Of a DNA stretch of 64,000 nucleotides, positions 48,565 to 61,499 are shown piece after piece. Source of the DNA: Neckera pumila (Eukaryota > Streptophyta > Bryopsida > Hypnales > Neckeraceae); the NCBI GenBank assembly GCA_963969595.1, contig OZ018410.1, forward strand, positions 26,478,913 through 26,542,912. The letters are read 5' to 3'. The notes under the pieces are model-generated. The model ran no database searches. It was not told where the DNA came from and was given only the letters and a program-made list of their open reading frames with translations. Position numbers and translations under genes: made by a program. Within the stretch, counting starts at the first letter, position 1. Each line of letters begins with the position of its first letter.

Positions 48565-49066
48565 GAGCATGCCCACCCGACTTGCAAAATGCAAGTCGGC
48601 TTTGGCTTGCAAAATGCCAGCCATCTGCTTTGCAAGCCGGGCCTCATCCACCCGTCCTTTTAAGAGGCTAGCAGCCACATGAACGGAAGGTAAGAAACTA
48701 CATAGAGACTACGTAGTAAAAATGCTAGGGCCTCTGCTGGCAAAAGGCTACAGCGGATGCGGGGAGGTGAAATCGAGTGGACTAGAGGAAGAAAATTGCA
48801 GCAAAGAGGTGAAAAGACTTGGGTGCAACAACTGCCATGCTTGCGCACTTCTTGTCGCTTGCTGTTATGCAGGCCGCTTCGCGGCTGACAAATGCAGCCG
48901 TTTTGGCAAGCCAAGGTCAATTTCCAAGCACCCCCTGTTTTGCAAGACGGGTGGGGCATTTTTGCCAGCCTCCACGGACAAGTCATCCGTTTTGCAAGAC
49001 GGGTGGGGCATTTTTGCCAGCCTCCACGGACAAGTCATCCGTTTTGCAAGACGGGTGGGGATGCTC
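48565..49066. mobile_element. PIF/Harbinger-like MITE containing a 52-bp minisatellite
   Basis: Both ends are flanked by TTA (48562-48564 and 49067-49069). The left end is GAGCATGCCCACCCGACTTG and the inverted right end is GAGCATCCCCACCCGTCTTG. A three-base TTA duplication with GAGCATC-type ends is typical of PIF/Harbinger MITEs. From 48937 to about 49060, a 52-bp unit (containing GACGGGTGGGGCATTTTTGC) repeats about 2.5 times. Open frames in it are products of the repeat. Confidence 0.7.
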
Positions 49067-49069
49067 TTA

Positions 49070-49628
49070 AGTTGTTTAGTTGTTAAGTTTATCAGTTGTT
49101 GGGGACGCCACTGTAGAGATGAGGATGGATCTGCAGAAATACCGGGAGCCCGGCGTTGCCAACTGCCAAGCCCAGCCTCGCCGAGAAAGTAGGGCGACAG
49201 CCAAGATTCTCTCCGGACTTTTCCACCCGAAATCCGTTCTGTTTTCATACTGAAGTCTTGTCACTCTTGCGAGGGCCACCAGTGTCGTCAGCTCTGCATC
49301 AAACTAGCAAGACTTCCTGTGCTGGCAGTGGCTCAACAGCCATCGTGTTGAGGAGCTTGGGATCATGTGCCGGCTTGCTTGCTTGCCGTGTGTGCACCAC
49401 ATTGTTGGATTGCTGGGCAGCTTCTTCGTCCGGTGCAGGAACTGAGGGCTCGGCTATTGTAAGCGCAGCATCTCCGCCAGTGCCGCAAAAGGTCACCGTG
49501 TCCAAAACGGGTGGGGCACTGGCTTGGAGCAGCAGCAATCCAACCCGGAAACGAACCTAATAACAATAGAGTACTATATTGGGATTGCGGTGGAATTGGG
49601 ACTTGAGATTATTATCATTCATTGGCAA
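49070..49628. other. GC-rich stretch, no gene recognised
   Basis: Noticeably GC-richer than the surroundings. It holds open frames on both strands, none recognised. It may be a captured gene fragment. Confidence 0.25.
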
Positions 49629-49632
49629 TTAA

Positions 49633-51494
49633 TAAATGTCCAAGGCCTTTTTGGGGTTTCGTGAAATTTGCTCTAAAATGAACAAAAAGTTAATATTTTG
49701 AAAAAGTTTTACTCTGTATCAATTTCTTTTTAATTGTAATTGCACAGCAGGGTACCAATCAAAATGGCGTTTTCAAATTCACAATGAAAGAAATTTCAAT
49801 ATTGCCAACTTTGACCGCCTCCCAAGGGCTGAAAAGATTGGTATTTTACCATGAAATTTCTATCACAACATCATCTTTATGTTAAATAACAGGTGTACCA
49901 AATTTCAAGGCCAAAAGATTCACAGAAAAAAAGGTATTCAAAATCTACCAACATGTGTAGCTGTGAAAAAAATTTCACTACTGCCAACTTTGACAAACTC
50001 CCAAGGATTGAAAAAAAGATTTTGCCTTTTTTTTTTTAAAGAGATCATCTCTATATTGATAACATGTTTGACAAATTTCAAGTTCAAAAGATTTATACGA
50101 AAAAAGATATTTGAAATTTACCATGTGTAGTTGTGAGAAACAATTTCACTACCACCAGCTTTGACACCCTATCAAGGGCTGAAAATTGCTTATTTATAAT
50201 GAATTTTTTTTTGCAACATCATTTCTATATTGATATCATGTATGCCAAATTTCAAGTTCAAAAAATTCACAAAAAAAGATATTCTAATTCTATCAAAATG
50301 TGTAGTTGTAAGAATGATTTTTTCAACCCTTAGAATAGTGTCATTTTATGAATAAAATTTTACATGGATGTAAAAAATCATTCTCAAAACTACACATGTT
50401 GGTAGATTTCAAATATCTTTTTGTGTGTGAATCTTTTTACCTTGAAATTTTGTACACATGTTATCATATGGAGATGATCTTGCTCAAACAATTCATGATA
50501 AATAAGCAATTTTTCAACCTTTAGGAGGGTGTCAAAGTTGGCAGTAGTGAAATTGTTTTTTACAACTACATATGTTGGTAAATTTCGAATATCTTTTTTT
50601 GTATAAATTTTTTGAATTTGAAATTTGGCACACATGTCATCAATGTAGAGATGATCTCTTTAAAAAAACTTTCATAGTAAAATTTTTTTTTCAACCCTTG
50701 GGAGTTGAAAGGTTGTCAAAGTTGGTAGCAATGAAATTTTTCTCATAGCTACACATGTTGGTAGTTTTTAATATCTTTTCTTGTGTAAACCTTTTGACCT
50801 TGAAATTTGATATACATAAAACTAACATAGTGATGATCTTGTGTAAAACAATTCATGATTAAAAATCAATTTTTCAGCCGTTGGGAGGGTGTCAAAGTTG
50901 GCTGTAGTGAAAGTTATTTCTCTAGAGATGCAAAAACGTCATTTTGATTTTTATACTGTTGTACAAATTCAAACTAGACTTGTTAGAGATCACAAAAAAT
51001 AAAACACAACAGTATCACTTTCCGAGTGAAAGATTATAATTTTTGATCATCAAGATGCTAAAATTATAAAAGTGATTTGAAGTCTTTCAATCTTCTTTTT
51101 ATATACCAAATCTAAAAGTTGGTCACCAAAAAAATACGAAGTTAAAGGACATAAAATGTGTAACTCCAATCAATTTATGACTTGTGAAAATCTACTCTAT
51201 AATTTTTTTAATTGAATTTTTAATGTGATTTTTCCTCCAATATCTAGAATATTTGAAGGTCATTTCTAAGAGACCTCAACACTAGAAAATCAAGATTTAC
51301 AATGGATATCCTTGTACAAAGTCTTGAATAGAAAAATCATAATCAATCATTTTCCGAATAGTCTTTTTGATGCTAAAATTAGACTCCAAAAGATTTTTTA
51401 TTATTATAAACTACTAAATATAATAACTTGGTTAGATTTTATTCAACTCCTAATATTATTGACACCAAAATTTGGTGCCTCAAGCGTTTAGGGA
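49633..51494. mobile_element. TTAA-flanked MITE (second subfamily) split by a nested foldback
   Basis: The outer parts, about 49633-49750 and 50970-51494, match 47514-48163 in inverted orientation. They lie between TTAA at 49629-49632 and 51495-51498. About 1.2 kb of foldback sequence sits between them and is absent from the other copy, so it inserted later. Confidence 0.65.
49756..50945. repeat. foldback: three forward and three inverted tandem units of about 175 bp
   Basis: Forward units start with the motif CCAACTTTGAC near 49805, 49984 and 50155. The inverted form GTCAAAGTTGG appears near 50534, 50716 and 50898. The outer ends ATCAAAATGGCGTTTTC and CAAAAACGTCATTTTGAT are also inverted. 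A loop of tens of bases lies near 50330. A transcript of either strand would form a long imperfect hairpin. Confidence 0.8.
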
Positions 51495-51498
51495 TTAA

Positions 51499-54400
51499 AA
51501 ACATGTATAGGAACAACATGAAAATTTGGATGTGAACTTTGGACGACCAAGATAGAGCCTATTTGAACCATTTCCAAAATGTGACATCACAATTTGTCAA
51601 TGGCAATTACATGCAAGCTTCTTCCTTCCCTTGGGAATCTAAAATATTCTTCGTATTGTTGTCTTATGGAGGATTTGGTGTACTAGATGCCTTTCCATTT
51701 CTTGTAGGAACAATTTAATGTGACTCAAGTGTCATTGGACGTGGCCCTATTATTCATGTTGGCGTACCTTGGCACCAACAATTTTTTACATTTTTCCACA
51801 AGTGTAGTATAGTGAAGATAGATATAATGCCATCTCTATTGAGTTAGTAATACTTGGTGTATACACAAAGTCTTTACACTAGCGATTTTCTCTTCCTACA
51901 TTTAAAGACTTGTAGCTTTGCTTTTGTCTGATCCAAGCCCCATTGAATGGAATCCGAGCTGATTGTTTCTCCTTTTTTTCTTAATTCAAAGCTTCCTTCA
52001 AATTTTAAAAAATAGACTTTCATGACCTTTTTATGGTTTTTAATTCTTAAAAAATTGCTACCCCACGTATATTGACAAACTGTCTAATTAAATGAGAAGT
52101 ATTCCAAATCCCACTAAATAATCTCCAAGCACTTCCATCTTATTGTGTAAAGGATACACATGCCAAATCTAAGTTTAATTGACTTTTTGCTCTATTCTAC
52201 TTGTGATTGGTCAATTAACTTGTCATGCACAAGCACATCGTGCCAAGATCATATTGTGCCAACATGTAACAAGGGTGTATAAACAACAATAATGATGCAA
52301 TAGTGACTCTCAACCTGTGAATGCCTAAGCACCGGGACTACTACATTTAAATAAATGAATGAGACATAACTCACCTTTATTTAGCACCAATAAGACAAGA
52401 TGTGAATACCCCTTGTATATAACTCCATTGAATGGTTTGCAAGACAATACACAACCTTCAAGACAATATGAGACATGACAATGGCTAGAATACTAAATTA
52501 TTCCATGATTTAAGAGCTCTTGATACAAGGTGAATATTGCAAGTCAATGGAAACAATAGGTGGTTTGGAACACTTGCCACAACCACCTAAAAGTGATTTT
52601 GAAAGTAATGACACAAATGCAAAATACCTATATCACTATTAACAATTGTCACCCATAAGTGACAACATCCACAACGTATTGCTCACGTATGATGCATATA
52701 TAATGTACTAAGCGGCATAGCAATGCCCTTTTACTTGTCCCCTTTGCTAGTGTCGAAGTCCTTGCTTTGACGCTAAAATAATATCCCCTTTAAATGGCTC
52801 TGTAAGACTCTGAAAACATCAATTGTGAAAAATTTGACCTACAACTATAATGACTAACCACCTTTCAACCCAAAACGTGATCACGACCACTGATTGATAG
52901 GGACTTCCTATAGTAGTGAGCTCAAATACTATAAATGCTACTTTGTGGAATAAACATCACACAAATCTACAGTGACAATACCTTTGATACTCCTACACAA
53001 CATACTCTTTTGAGTCCAACTGAAATATAAAACCGACTAGCATTAATCTAACCATTAATTTGTTGCAAATGACATGGCACACAATTGCACATATGGTCTT
53101 TTTAGACCTTGCCATCATAAACCTCCAAAAATAACATTCTCAACTAAAGTACCTTACGCACTTATAGGAGAAAATGATCTATTTCACATCAAGCGTCATA
53201 GGTATCGTCTACTACAAGTAGATATGATTCCCTGGCAAAAAATGATGTACTTAAGACCTACAACCTCTTCCATGAATAGTGATATAATGCAAGGTGTCTC
53301 TATGTTCCACAATAGAAAGGTTATCCAACACCATAGGCATCACAATTCATTACAATTCCACTCTCTCCTCACGAACATGTGCTTGTATGTCTTGATCATT
53401 CATATTGACCACCATAGTGTCATCATCTTGCTTGATGGCTATCAATAAAATTGGAAGATGTTTATACAAGAAATTATTGTAGTGAAAACAAAGCCAAAGA
53501 CATTTGTTTGTTGAATTGGTGGTCCATGGCTATCCATGGAAACTACAAGTCTCAATCCCCATGATGCCTTTTAATTTGCAATTCGTAGAAGTTTTACTTC
53601 ATGAATATTTTTCAATAATATTTTATTGGAAAAAATGGAATTGGCATTCCATCTAAGTCACATCAAATATTTTGAAACTTTGCAAAAGTAACTATAAATT
53701 TTGAATTTGTAATCACATAAATCTAAAAGCATTCATCTACCCTTGGTATGTTCATTCTTTATACATTGAAGAAAGAACTATGTATAGAACTTGTGTTAGA
53801 GAATGTTTTTAGAGCCTACTCGATTTGTGGACCTCCTATATACCTTAGCCGTAAATTTTATTGCAAGTTACAATCCATTGCCTTTCACTTCCCGAATGTG
53901 CATGTACAAATTTTAGGAAAGCTTTGCAACTTAGTTTGAATTTGAAGTTTCTTTTTTATATTGGCACCTGTTGTTAGTTTTCAAAGTAATATATTACAAT
54001 CTTCTAGCACTTATTACAATTTACATATTTTAACACATGAAACTGAATGTGTGATAGAGATATCTTTTAGGCTCAATTTAAGTATATGTGTTATGATTTT
54101 TTTCATCTTTTGTAAGTAAGTGTATACAATTATCTATGGAGTATAGTACATCCTACCATTCCAAATTAATTGAACTCTAGTAGGTTCAATTTTTTAATCA
54201 ATTCAAACATTTAAGGTATAGAATAAGAGATATTGCATGAAGTTGGACTTTGATCATGAATTCATCCAAATTTGAAAATTATATGAATAACTTAGTGAAG
54301 TTTATCCCATTGAATCTATTGCAAATGCAAATGCAAATGCAAATGTATATTTAATTTTAAAGTGTTCCTAAGGTTTTTAAATATTTCCTAATCCATCTTG

Positions 54401-54742
54401 TGACCAAAGATTGAACAAAACAAAGCATGAAACTCATGAAGGCGCACATGATTTGAATCGAGAATTTATGCTTTGTGTAGTTCAATCTTCTTCTTTCAAT
54501 CACAAGATGGATTGGAAAAGATTCAAATTTATTTTGTATAATATAAAATATAATATAACATCATTTGTCTTGGATGATTAAATTGTCTTTTTGCACAGTT
54601 GCAATCAAGCATGCCAAAATTCAATATCAAAAACACAAAACTCCATTTTTGGTAATAGAAATTGTTTAGTTTTCATACTTTTATATGATGATTGACTCAA
54701 AACAATAGTAATGAATTTTTAAATATTAATGGCATGCATGTA
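51499..54742. other. intergenic stretch, no gene recognised
   Basis: AT-rich with short open frames only. GCAAAT repeats about five times near 54319-54343. Confidence 0.35.
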
Positions 54743-54744
54743 TA

Positions 54745-54992
54745 CAAAATAGTGAAATTAGGTTGCCCCACACTAATTTCTCGACAGTCCACTCTATAAA
54801 AATATTCATTACTTTTGTACAATGATGCATTCAATTTAGAGCCATGTGTATGGCGTAGATTTGAGCACCAATTCAAGACATGGTTCAAAGATTGGCCTGC
54901 GCCTTCATGTGGAACAAGCATTGATTCATGAAGTAAATTATCTCAGGTAAGGCAACCTAATTCACAAGGCAACCTAATTTCACTATTTTCTG
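54745..54992. mobile_element. TA-flanked MITE related to MITE B
   Basis: AAAATAGTGAAATTAGGTTG begins at 54746 and its perfect inverted copy ends at 54989; the match is 22 bp in all. TA lies at 54743-54744 and 54993-54994. The end resembles that of the element at 32184-32417, including CACACTAATTTCTC just inside. Confidence 0.75.
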
Positions 54993-54994
54993 TA

Positions 54995-56441
54995 GAAAGT
55001 ATCCATATGTACCTCTTTCATATTAGAAAAATGTCATTAAGTAACAAAAATTTAATCTACAAAGATTAAATATTCAAGTATTCTCACTAGAAGGAAATGA
55101 AGGGTTTTATGACTACACTGTGCAACTGTTTTTTCAGTTGTATAAATCAATTGTGACTGGTTTGCAACTAGTGATTATTTGGAGACTTATAATCGCAGTG
55201 GACACCATCTCATTTGCGACTTGTTTGCAACTTGTAGATTTTAAAATATTAATCTCGATGATTTGTAGATTTTAAAATTTTAAAATTATCTTTTTTTTGG
55301 ATTTTTGAATTTCAGATCTACCTTTTTTTGGATTTTAGAATTTCAAATCTATTGTTCTTAGATTTCAAAATTCCACATCTATTTTATTCCTAGATTTCCA
55401 AAATTCAAATATTGGTATTTCATAGATTTCATTGGTTTAGAAAATCTTACAATTTAATAGATTTGAAAATTTCTTGGATTTTAAATATTTTTTGATTTCT
55501 ATAGATTGTTGAAATCTACAAATCATAGAAATCTCGAACGATCGTTGCAAGAAAGAGTGTCTGTTTTTGTTCCCCTTTGGTTGTTTTTTTGGCTAATACT
55601 CCAATGCTCACAAGCTTTTGCGTATGAATTTTTAAAAATAAAATAAAATAAGGTTAATTAATACAATCTTGAAAGGAACGTATCTCCAAAATTTCATGTC
55701 TAAAAAAAAGCTTAGTCAAAATTATTCCCAAAAAAGAAAGAGCAAAATTTTTGAAGAAAATACATACTTTGATGTTTTAATTTTCAAAAAAAGAAAAAAT
55801 AGAGCATTTGCTAAAACTTCATGGTGAAGAGATTTGACCAAAAAATTGATCTTGAAACCATCTTAAATGTTCATAACTGCACATGGAAGGGAGCCCATGG
55901 ACGTAGACGACACAAAATAAAATGTTTCTTAATTTCCCTCGATAGAAACATGAGATCCTACTATTCAAATAGACCATAGAACTTTCAACTCTAAATCGTT
56001 AAATTTGAGGATTCCGTTATACTCAAAACTCCTAAACTACAAAGTGTGACAAACGAGCTAAATTTAAATCTAAATATAAAATGATTTTTAATTTTTTTTG
56101 AAAAATATGAAATATATTAATCTCAAGACAAACATCTCCAATAAAAATTTCAACTTTGCAAGCTATGCTTCAAAAGTTATCGAAGAAGGAAGCTTCCGCA
56201 CACTCTTTGTGACAATGTTCCAGTACCACTCTTTCTTGCAATGACCCTAAAACTCATTGCATAAGACTACAACAACTTACAACTCTTCTATGTCCAACCT
56301 AATGGTAGTTTTTACAATTGATATAGGACAATTGATAAAAGACAAATGGGAATGAATTTTGGAAGCAACTAGGAAACAACTAGAAAACGACTAAAAAACA
56401 ACTAGTGTACAACTTAAAAGCAACTAAGAAACGACTAGCTT
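54995..56441. other. AT-rich stretch with ACTAG-type short repeats
   Basis: No gene. The segments around 56360-56440 and 56630-56710 repeat GCGACTAG/AACAACTAG-type words in both orientations and may be subterminal repeats of a decayed transposon. Confidence 0.35.
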
Positions 56442-56603
56442 CACTATTAGAAAATTCAATTTTTTTGTTGATTTGGTTGCATTCATGTAGTTCACTTTTC
56501 TATTGATTTCTATCCAAATCAACAAATCATTCTCTAAATCAACAAAAAAGTGGATCAAATCTATACAACCAAATCAACTAAAAAGCTGAATTTTCTAGTA
56601 GTG
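56442..56603. mobile_element. small CACTA-type MITE
   Basis: The ends CACTATTAGAAAATTCA and, inverted, CACTACTAGAAAATTCA match at 16 of 17 bases. CACTA...TAGTG termini define the CACTA (En/Spm) superfamily. No matching 3-bp target duplication is evident. Confidence 0.5.
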
Positions 56604-56879
56604 TACAAAATGATTAAGAAACAACTAGTGTACGACTAAAAAGCGACTAGGAAACAACCATGGTCATTTTACAGTTGCAATTTTTTTCTAGTTGTTTCCT
56701 AGTCGTTTTTGACAACTATAGTTGACTTCTTTGCGACTAAAATAATATACCAATGCTATAAAACAACAACATAAAACAATTACATTAGATTTGGTGCTAA
56801 TAAAAAGGATTACAGTCGCAGGATAATTATATAGTATACTAGTTGCATAGTAGCCGGTTGTGCCGAACACGTTTTTCTT

Positions 56880-57800
56880 TTAGTATAACCCAACTTTCCA
56901 AGGATTGAAAAATTATTTATTTACCATGATATCCTCTCTATGTTAATAACATGTGTGCCAAATTTCAAGGTCAAAAGATTCATCCAAAAAAAGATATCAA
57001 CATGTGTAATTTTGTAAAATGAATTTACACTACTACCAACTTTGACACTATCCCAAGGGCTTAAAAATAAATTTTTTAATATGAAATTTTTGTCATGAAA
57101 TCATTGCTGTGTTAATAACATGTGTGCCAAATTTCAAGGTCAATAGATTTATATAAGAAAAGATATTTGAAATCTATCAACATGTACAATTGTGGAAATG
57201 ATTTTTTGCATTCAAGCACATGAAACTTTTCCTATAAAATGATACTATTTAAAGGGCTAAAATAATCATTCTCACAAGTACACATGTTGGAAGAATTAGA
57301 ATATATTTTTTTGTGTGTATCTTTTGACTCTAAAATTTGGCATGCATGTTATTGACATAGAGATGATATCATAAAAAAAAATTCATGGTAAATAAATAAT
57401 TTGTCAGCCCTTGGGATAGTGTCGAATTTGGTAGTAGTGAAATTGTTTCTTACAACTACACATGTTGGTAGATTTTGGATATCTTTTTTATGTGAATCTT
57501 TGGGTCTTGAAATTTGTTTCACATGCTACCAACATAGAGATGATCTCATGCCAAATATTTCATGGTTAAAAAAAATAAAATTGGCAGATGTGAAATTTTT
57601 CTCACAACTACACATGTTGGTAGATTTCAAATAACTTTTTTTGTGTGAATATTTTGACCTTGAAATTTTGCATACATGTTATGAATATAGAGATGATCTT
57701 GTGCAAAATAATTTATGATAAGAAAACAATTTTTCAGCCCTTGGGAGGCTGTCAAATTTGGCAAATGTGAAATTTCCTTCCCTGTGAATGCAAAACGCCA
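56880..57800. repeat. second foldback of the same family as 49756-50945
   Basis: Forward units (CCAACTTTCCAAGG near 56890; CCAACTTTGACACTATCCC near 57035) are followed, after a loop near 57230, by inverted units ending in GGCTGTCAAATTTGG near 57745 and CAAAACGCCATTTTGA near 57790. It lies outside any TTAA element here, so it is an independent insertion. Confidence 0.7.
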
Positions 57801-58829
57801 TTTTGAATGGTGCCCACTGTACATAACTTTGGAGCCATACTATGTTTTGATGTGCATTTCGCTTCTTAAGTGTTTTTTCATTCATAATGCATTAGATTGT
57901 TAGCTGTTGAATATTGTCACTTTCATCTAAAAGAAGCTTGTATTGCAAATTGTCTTTTCTTCTGCAAAATTGTCCCAAAAATTATTTCCAAACATTTGAT
58001 CATTCAACACTAGACTAAATATGAAAATTTTCAATCATTTTTAATGGTACTAATTGTGTGAAGAGGAGTGGAGTTTTAAATTGCATAGACTATTGGTGTG
58101 ATGTACTGTACATACTTCAACGGTTGAAACTATTACTCACAAAAAACAACTTGAATGCACATTGTAAAAGAAAGACAAGCCATGTATTAGTATTGAGCAC
58201 TATGTTGAGAACAATAGCAAATATTTCATGACATCAATTTATTTTCCATTTTAAGATAAAAATTTCTTCACCCTAATTAAAGGCTTATATTCAGATTATA
58301 ATTTGTAAGTATAACATAAATATGAAGTGGTATGTAGTAAATGTTGAAAAAACAAACCTAAATTAAAGACGATATGCTTTAGAAGGAATTAAGGAATATT
58401 TTTTTTTTATTCCCCCTCCAAAATTATAACCCTCACAATTCTAGTGCCACAAGACAACTTTATACATGCCTTATGAAAATTACAAGAACTTACTAATATA
58501 ATCCAAGAATGAAATAATTAATAAATAACACCTTTGAACTACAAATTGTGCACAACTCATACTCATTTTGTATTGCAAAATGGCATTTCTAAAATATTGT
58601 GTTTTGAAAAAACCCAAAACAAACTCATTGTAGTTGATTGAAATGTAATGTTGTAAGATCACAATATGACTTTTGGAAGTTTCAGGTCTTCAACAATGGT
58701 AGTAATGTGGTGTGGGTTCATGTTAAAAGATAATTCCTTTATTAATTAATACAAAGATGGAAAATTTTATTAAAATGGTGGTATTCGGTATTCTGCATGC
58801 CATTTTGACAGCGTGCCATTTTGACCATC
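57801..58829. other. intergenic stretch, no gene recognised
   Basis: AT-rich with no recognisable coding content. Confidence 0.35.
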
Positions 58830-59003
58830 TAGGATGGGTGTAGATTTCAGAACGGCCGTTCAAAACTCATTACATGAGATTCGGGGGTCTTAGAAGGCTG
58901 TGAGTTCCCCTACTGTCTGCTGCGTTTCTGCAGTCTGAGAACACAGCAACAGCAGCTGGCTGATGTGGTCGAGCGACTGCCACGTTACTTTTTGAAAATA
59001 AAA

Positions 59004-59092
<89 letters not shown>

Positions 59093-59375
59093 CTTAAAAT
59101 GATATTTTGGTAAAAAAAAAATTATTTTATTTATTTTTTTTTGAAAAAAAAATTTTCTGACACACCCGTACCGGCGCTCACTGGATCTGAGCAGATCAGG
59201 GAACAAGCCTGAAACAGCCCTCCAAGACCCCAAAATATCATCTAATGATAAAAGTGTCAAAGTTCCGGAATGGCACCATTTCAATAAAATTTGCCATAAA
59301 GATGGAGAATTTTGTGAATATGATGCCATTCCACAACTTTGGCACTTTGAAGGTCTGAAATCTACACTTGTCCTA
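58830..59375. mobile_element. probable inverted-repeat element with AAAT and AT microsatellites inside
   Basis: TAGGATGGGTGTAGATTTCA at 58830 is matched in inverted orientation at 59355-59375, with about three mismatches in 21. Inside are (AAAT)n at about 58995-59038 and (TA)n at about 59046-59089. No clear target duplication, so the borders are uncertain. Confidence 0.4.
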
Positions 59376-60787
59376 AATTACACTTTTATGGTTTAGACTG
59401 CGCAGTCTAAATAATGCCATTTTAACAAAATATCCTACAAAGAAAATGAATGGTGAAGAATACCATTTCCAACATTACAGAAAATTTCAACCCTCTGAAA
59501 GGTTGCTCTAGAGTAACAAACCAAGCTATTTCAAAGTTTGGTCTGTCACTCTGGAAAAGTGCCGCAGTGAGCAGTTAGAGTGTATGATTGCTCGTCGAAA
59601 CAGTCAAGTTTTGCAATTTTTTTATTTTTTTATTTTTTTTCATTTTTCATTTTCATTTTTTATTTTTAATAAATTATAAACTCTTAAAACTCGGTTCCTG
59701 CGCCATTGCCACTGCAATTTCAGGTGGGTGGGAATAGGGGATAAATGATCTTTCTCAGCCCCCAAAAAATCAAATTTCAGGATATTGGAAGACTCGAAGG
59801 CCTGAACTTTTCTCTATCCTACTTCTTTCCCCGGTTCTTTCCGCATTGTTTGACACACTCCTTGACCGCATGCTGCATTGCTGCCCCTCCATACCGTAGA
59901 CCCTTCTATTTCTCCTCGTGCTTCTCGATTGCATGATGCAGATGTATCTCCAATTCAAATATTCGTTAATAAAGATTTAAAATCCTCCATCGAGGAGCCC
60001 TTGCTGAATATTGTAATCTTCGGCAGCCCACCTCGCCCAACACCTCAGCATACAGTCGGAGAATGTAGAATCCCCAGGTCCAGATCCGGATGGTAGAATA
60101 GTGTACCGTTCTAGAAGTCTGTGCAGAGCCGCAGTGACAACCGAAATCAAGGCCAAAAATATACTCTTCAAGTATGGGCAAGTCTTGAATAAACCGACAA
60201 CAAGGGCTGGAAATCCCAGGCTGAACAGGCAACTCGTTTTATATTAACTTCCCATTCGTCCCTAGTGCGGATTTTTCAATTGCGTGGAACCATGGTTCCT
60301 GGAATTTAGAAACAGCAACGTGTGTGCGGCGCTACAGTACAAACATGCTATACTCGGCCTGAGCGCACAACTCAACGACATTCCTCTATCCACCATAGGC
60401 CCGGGGCGGCGTAGCTGGACGCGGACGAGAACCCACGGGAACGCATGAGAACCGTTGGAAACGGGTGAGAACGCATGGGAAACACACAGGGAACATCCCC
60501 GGAACCGCCCGGGAGCGACAACGGGCTGCCCGCGAACCAGAGAATAGGCGACTTCCTGTACGAGGGCAACGGGCAGCGTACGGGAAATAATGAGCCTGGC
60601 TTCGTCTCCTTGTCTTAAAAATCGGCGGAGTGTCTGCTCATTCCGCCATCGCCGTCGAGTTCACTGCTTGTGTCGATCAAATGCTTGTTTGTGTTGTCTG
60701 GATCGACTTTGCAGTCAAGTCTAGTTGGATCTGAAGGTTAGTTCGTGATTGATCGATCGACCTCGTGGTGATCAAGCTAGGTGCACC
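59376..60787. other. intergenic region upstream of the Cys-rich gene
   Basis: A minus-strand open frame at about 59977-60220 includes L-I-S-V-V-T-A-A-L-H-R-L-L-E-R-Y-T-I and R-C-W-A-R-W-A-A-E-D-Y. It might be an exon of an unrecognised membrane protein, but the support is weak. Positions 60400-60500 are GC-rich, with GAGAACGCATGGGAA-like repeats. The last 200 bp are the likely promoter and leader of the gene at 60788. Confidence 0.3.
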
Positions 60788-61389
60788 ATGTCTTGCGGAA
60801 ATGGATGCGGCTGCTGCTCCAAGTGCGGCTGCCGCGCTACTTGCACGTAAGTTCCTGGGCCTTTGAAGCTTTGAATCTTGGGATAGTGTGTCTGATCAGT
60901 GCTGGGAGATCATGGACAGTGAGAAGTTTTGTCCGTCAGGGATGGGTGTGGAGGGTGAACTGTCTGGTGTGAGAGACCCGGTGAGGGTCGAGTCGAAATG
61001 CATGTCGTTGTTAATTAGAGCAGGTTTGATTTGGACTGTGTCCAGTAATCATGGGTGTGAACGGTTTCCTTGACTCGAAATTTGTGAATTCTGATGATAA
61101 TTGTGTTTTTGGTTCCAACAGATGCAATCAAAGTATGTGGTTCGACGAGACCATGGATGACTTCAGGTACTGGAACATCCGCTGCGACGTCGTGGAAGGT
61201 TCATGTCGTCTGGTTCGAAATGTATCATTCTTTGGAGTGTTAGTAACGTCATTTAGATGGTTGCCACAATTCGTTGAATGTCGAAATTGCACCAACTTGG
61301 GATCGCCAGTCGGGAATCGTCTCGGATCTGTACCTATCCTAGTGTCTACAGCTTAGTGTACTTCTACAGGTGACAACATGGCGCTCTGA
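60788..61389 (+). CDS. small Cys-rich (metallothionein-like) protein
   Basis: Three exons are proposed: 60788-60846, 61122-61198 and 61370-61389. They give 51 residues in consistent phase. The first 22 residues contain eight cysteines spaced as C-x-C, C-C and C-x-x-C (C-G-N-G-C-G-C-C-S-K-C-G-C), the pattern of a metal-thiolate domain. The rest, with W-F-D-E-T-M-D-D-F-R-Y-W, is acidic and aromatic. Plant metallothioneins normally have a second Cys-rich domain at the C-terminus, and that is missing from this model. A GC-rich, codon-like segment at 61500-61641 (with A-C-P-A-S-T-C-A and G-F-C-S-G) follows a good acceptor, but its frame does not join exon 2 in phase. The true 3' structure may therefore differ. 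Metal binding is inference from the cysteines. Confidence 0.45.
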
Positions 61390-61499
61390 ACACGCCGCCG
61401 TCACGTTTATAACCGATCGAATCAGACTTGATAGTTCCTAAAATTGGAAGATGTGTTGTTGGGGCTGGCTGTGATGATGCCTGTGGTGGGGTTGTGCAG

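Noticed and set aside
48660..49248. Overlapping open frames on both strands of 108-156 codons
   Set aside because: They translate the 52-bp minisatellite and the ends of a MITE, so they are repeat products.
58985..59329. A minus-strand open frame with an Ile-Tyr repeat
   Set aside because: It is the translation of the AT and AAAT microsatellites.
60400..60500. GAGAACGCATGGGAA-like repeats as a regulatory array
   Set aside because: The copies are short and irregular, and no consistent spacing supports a specific site.
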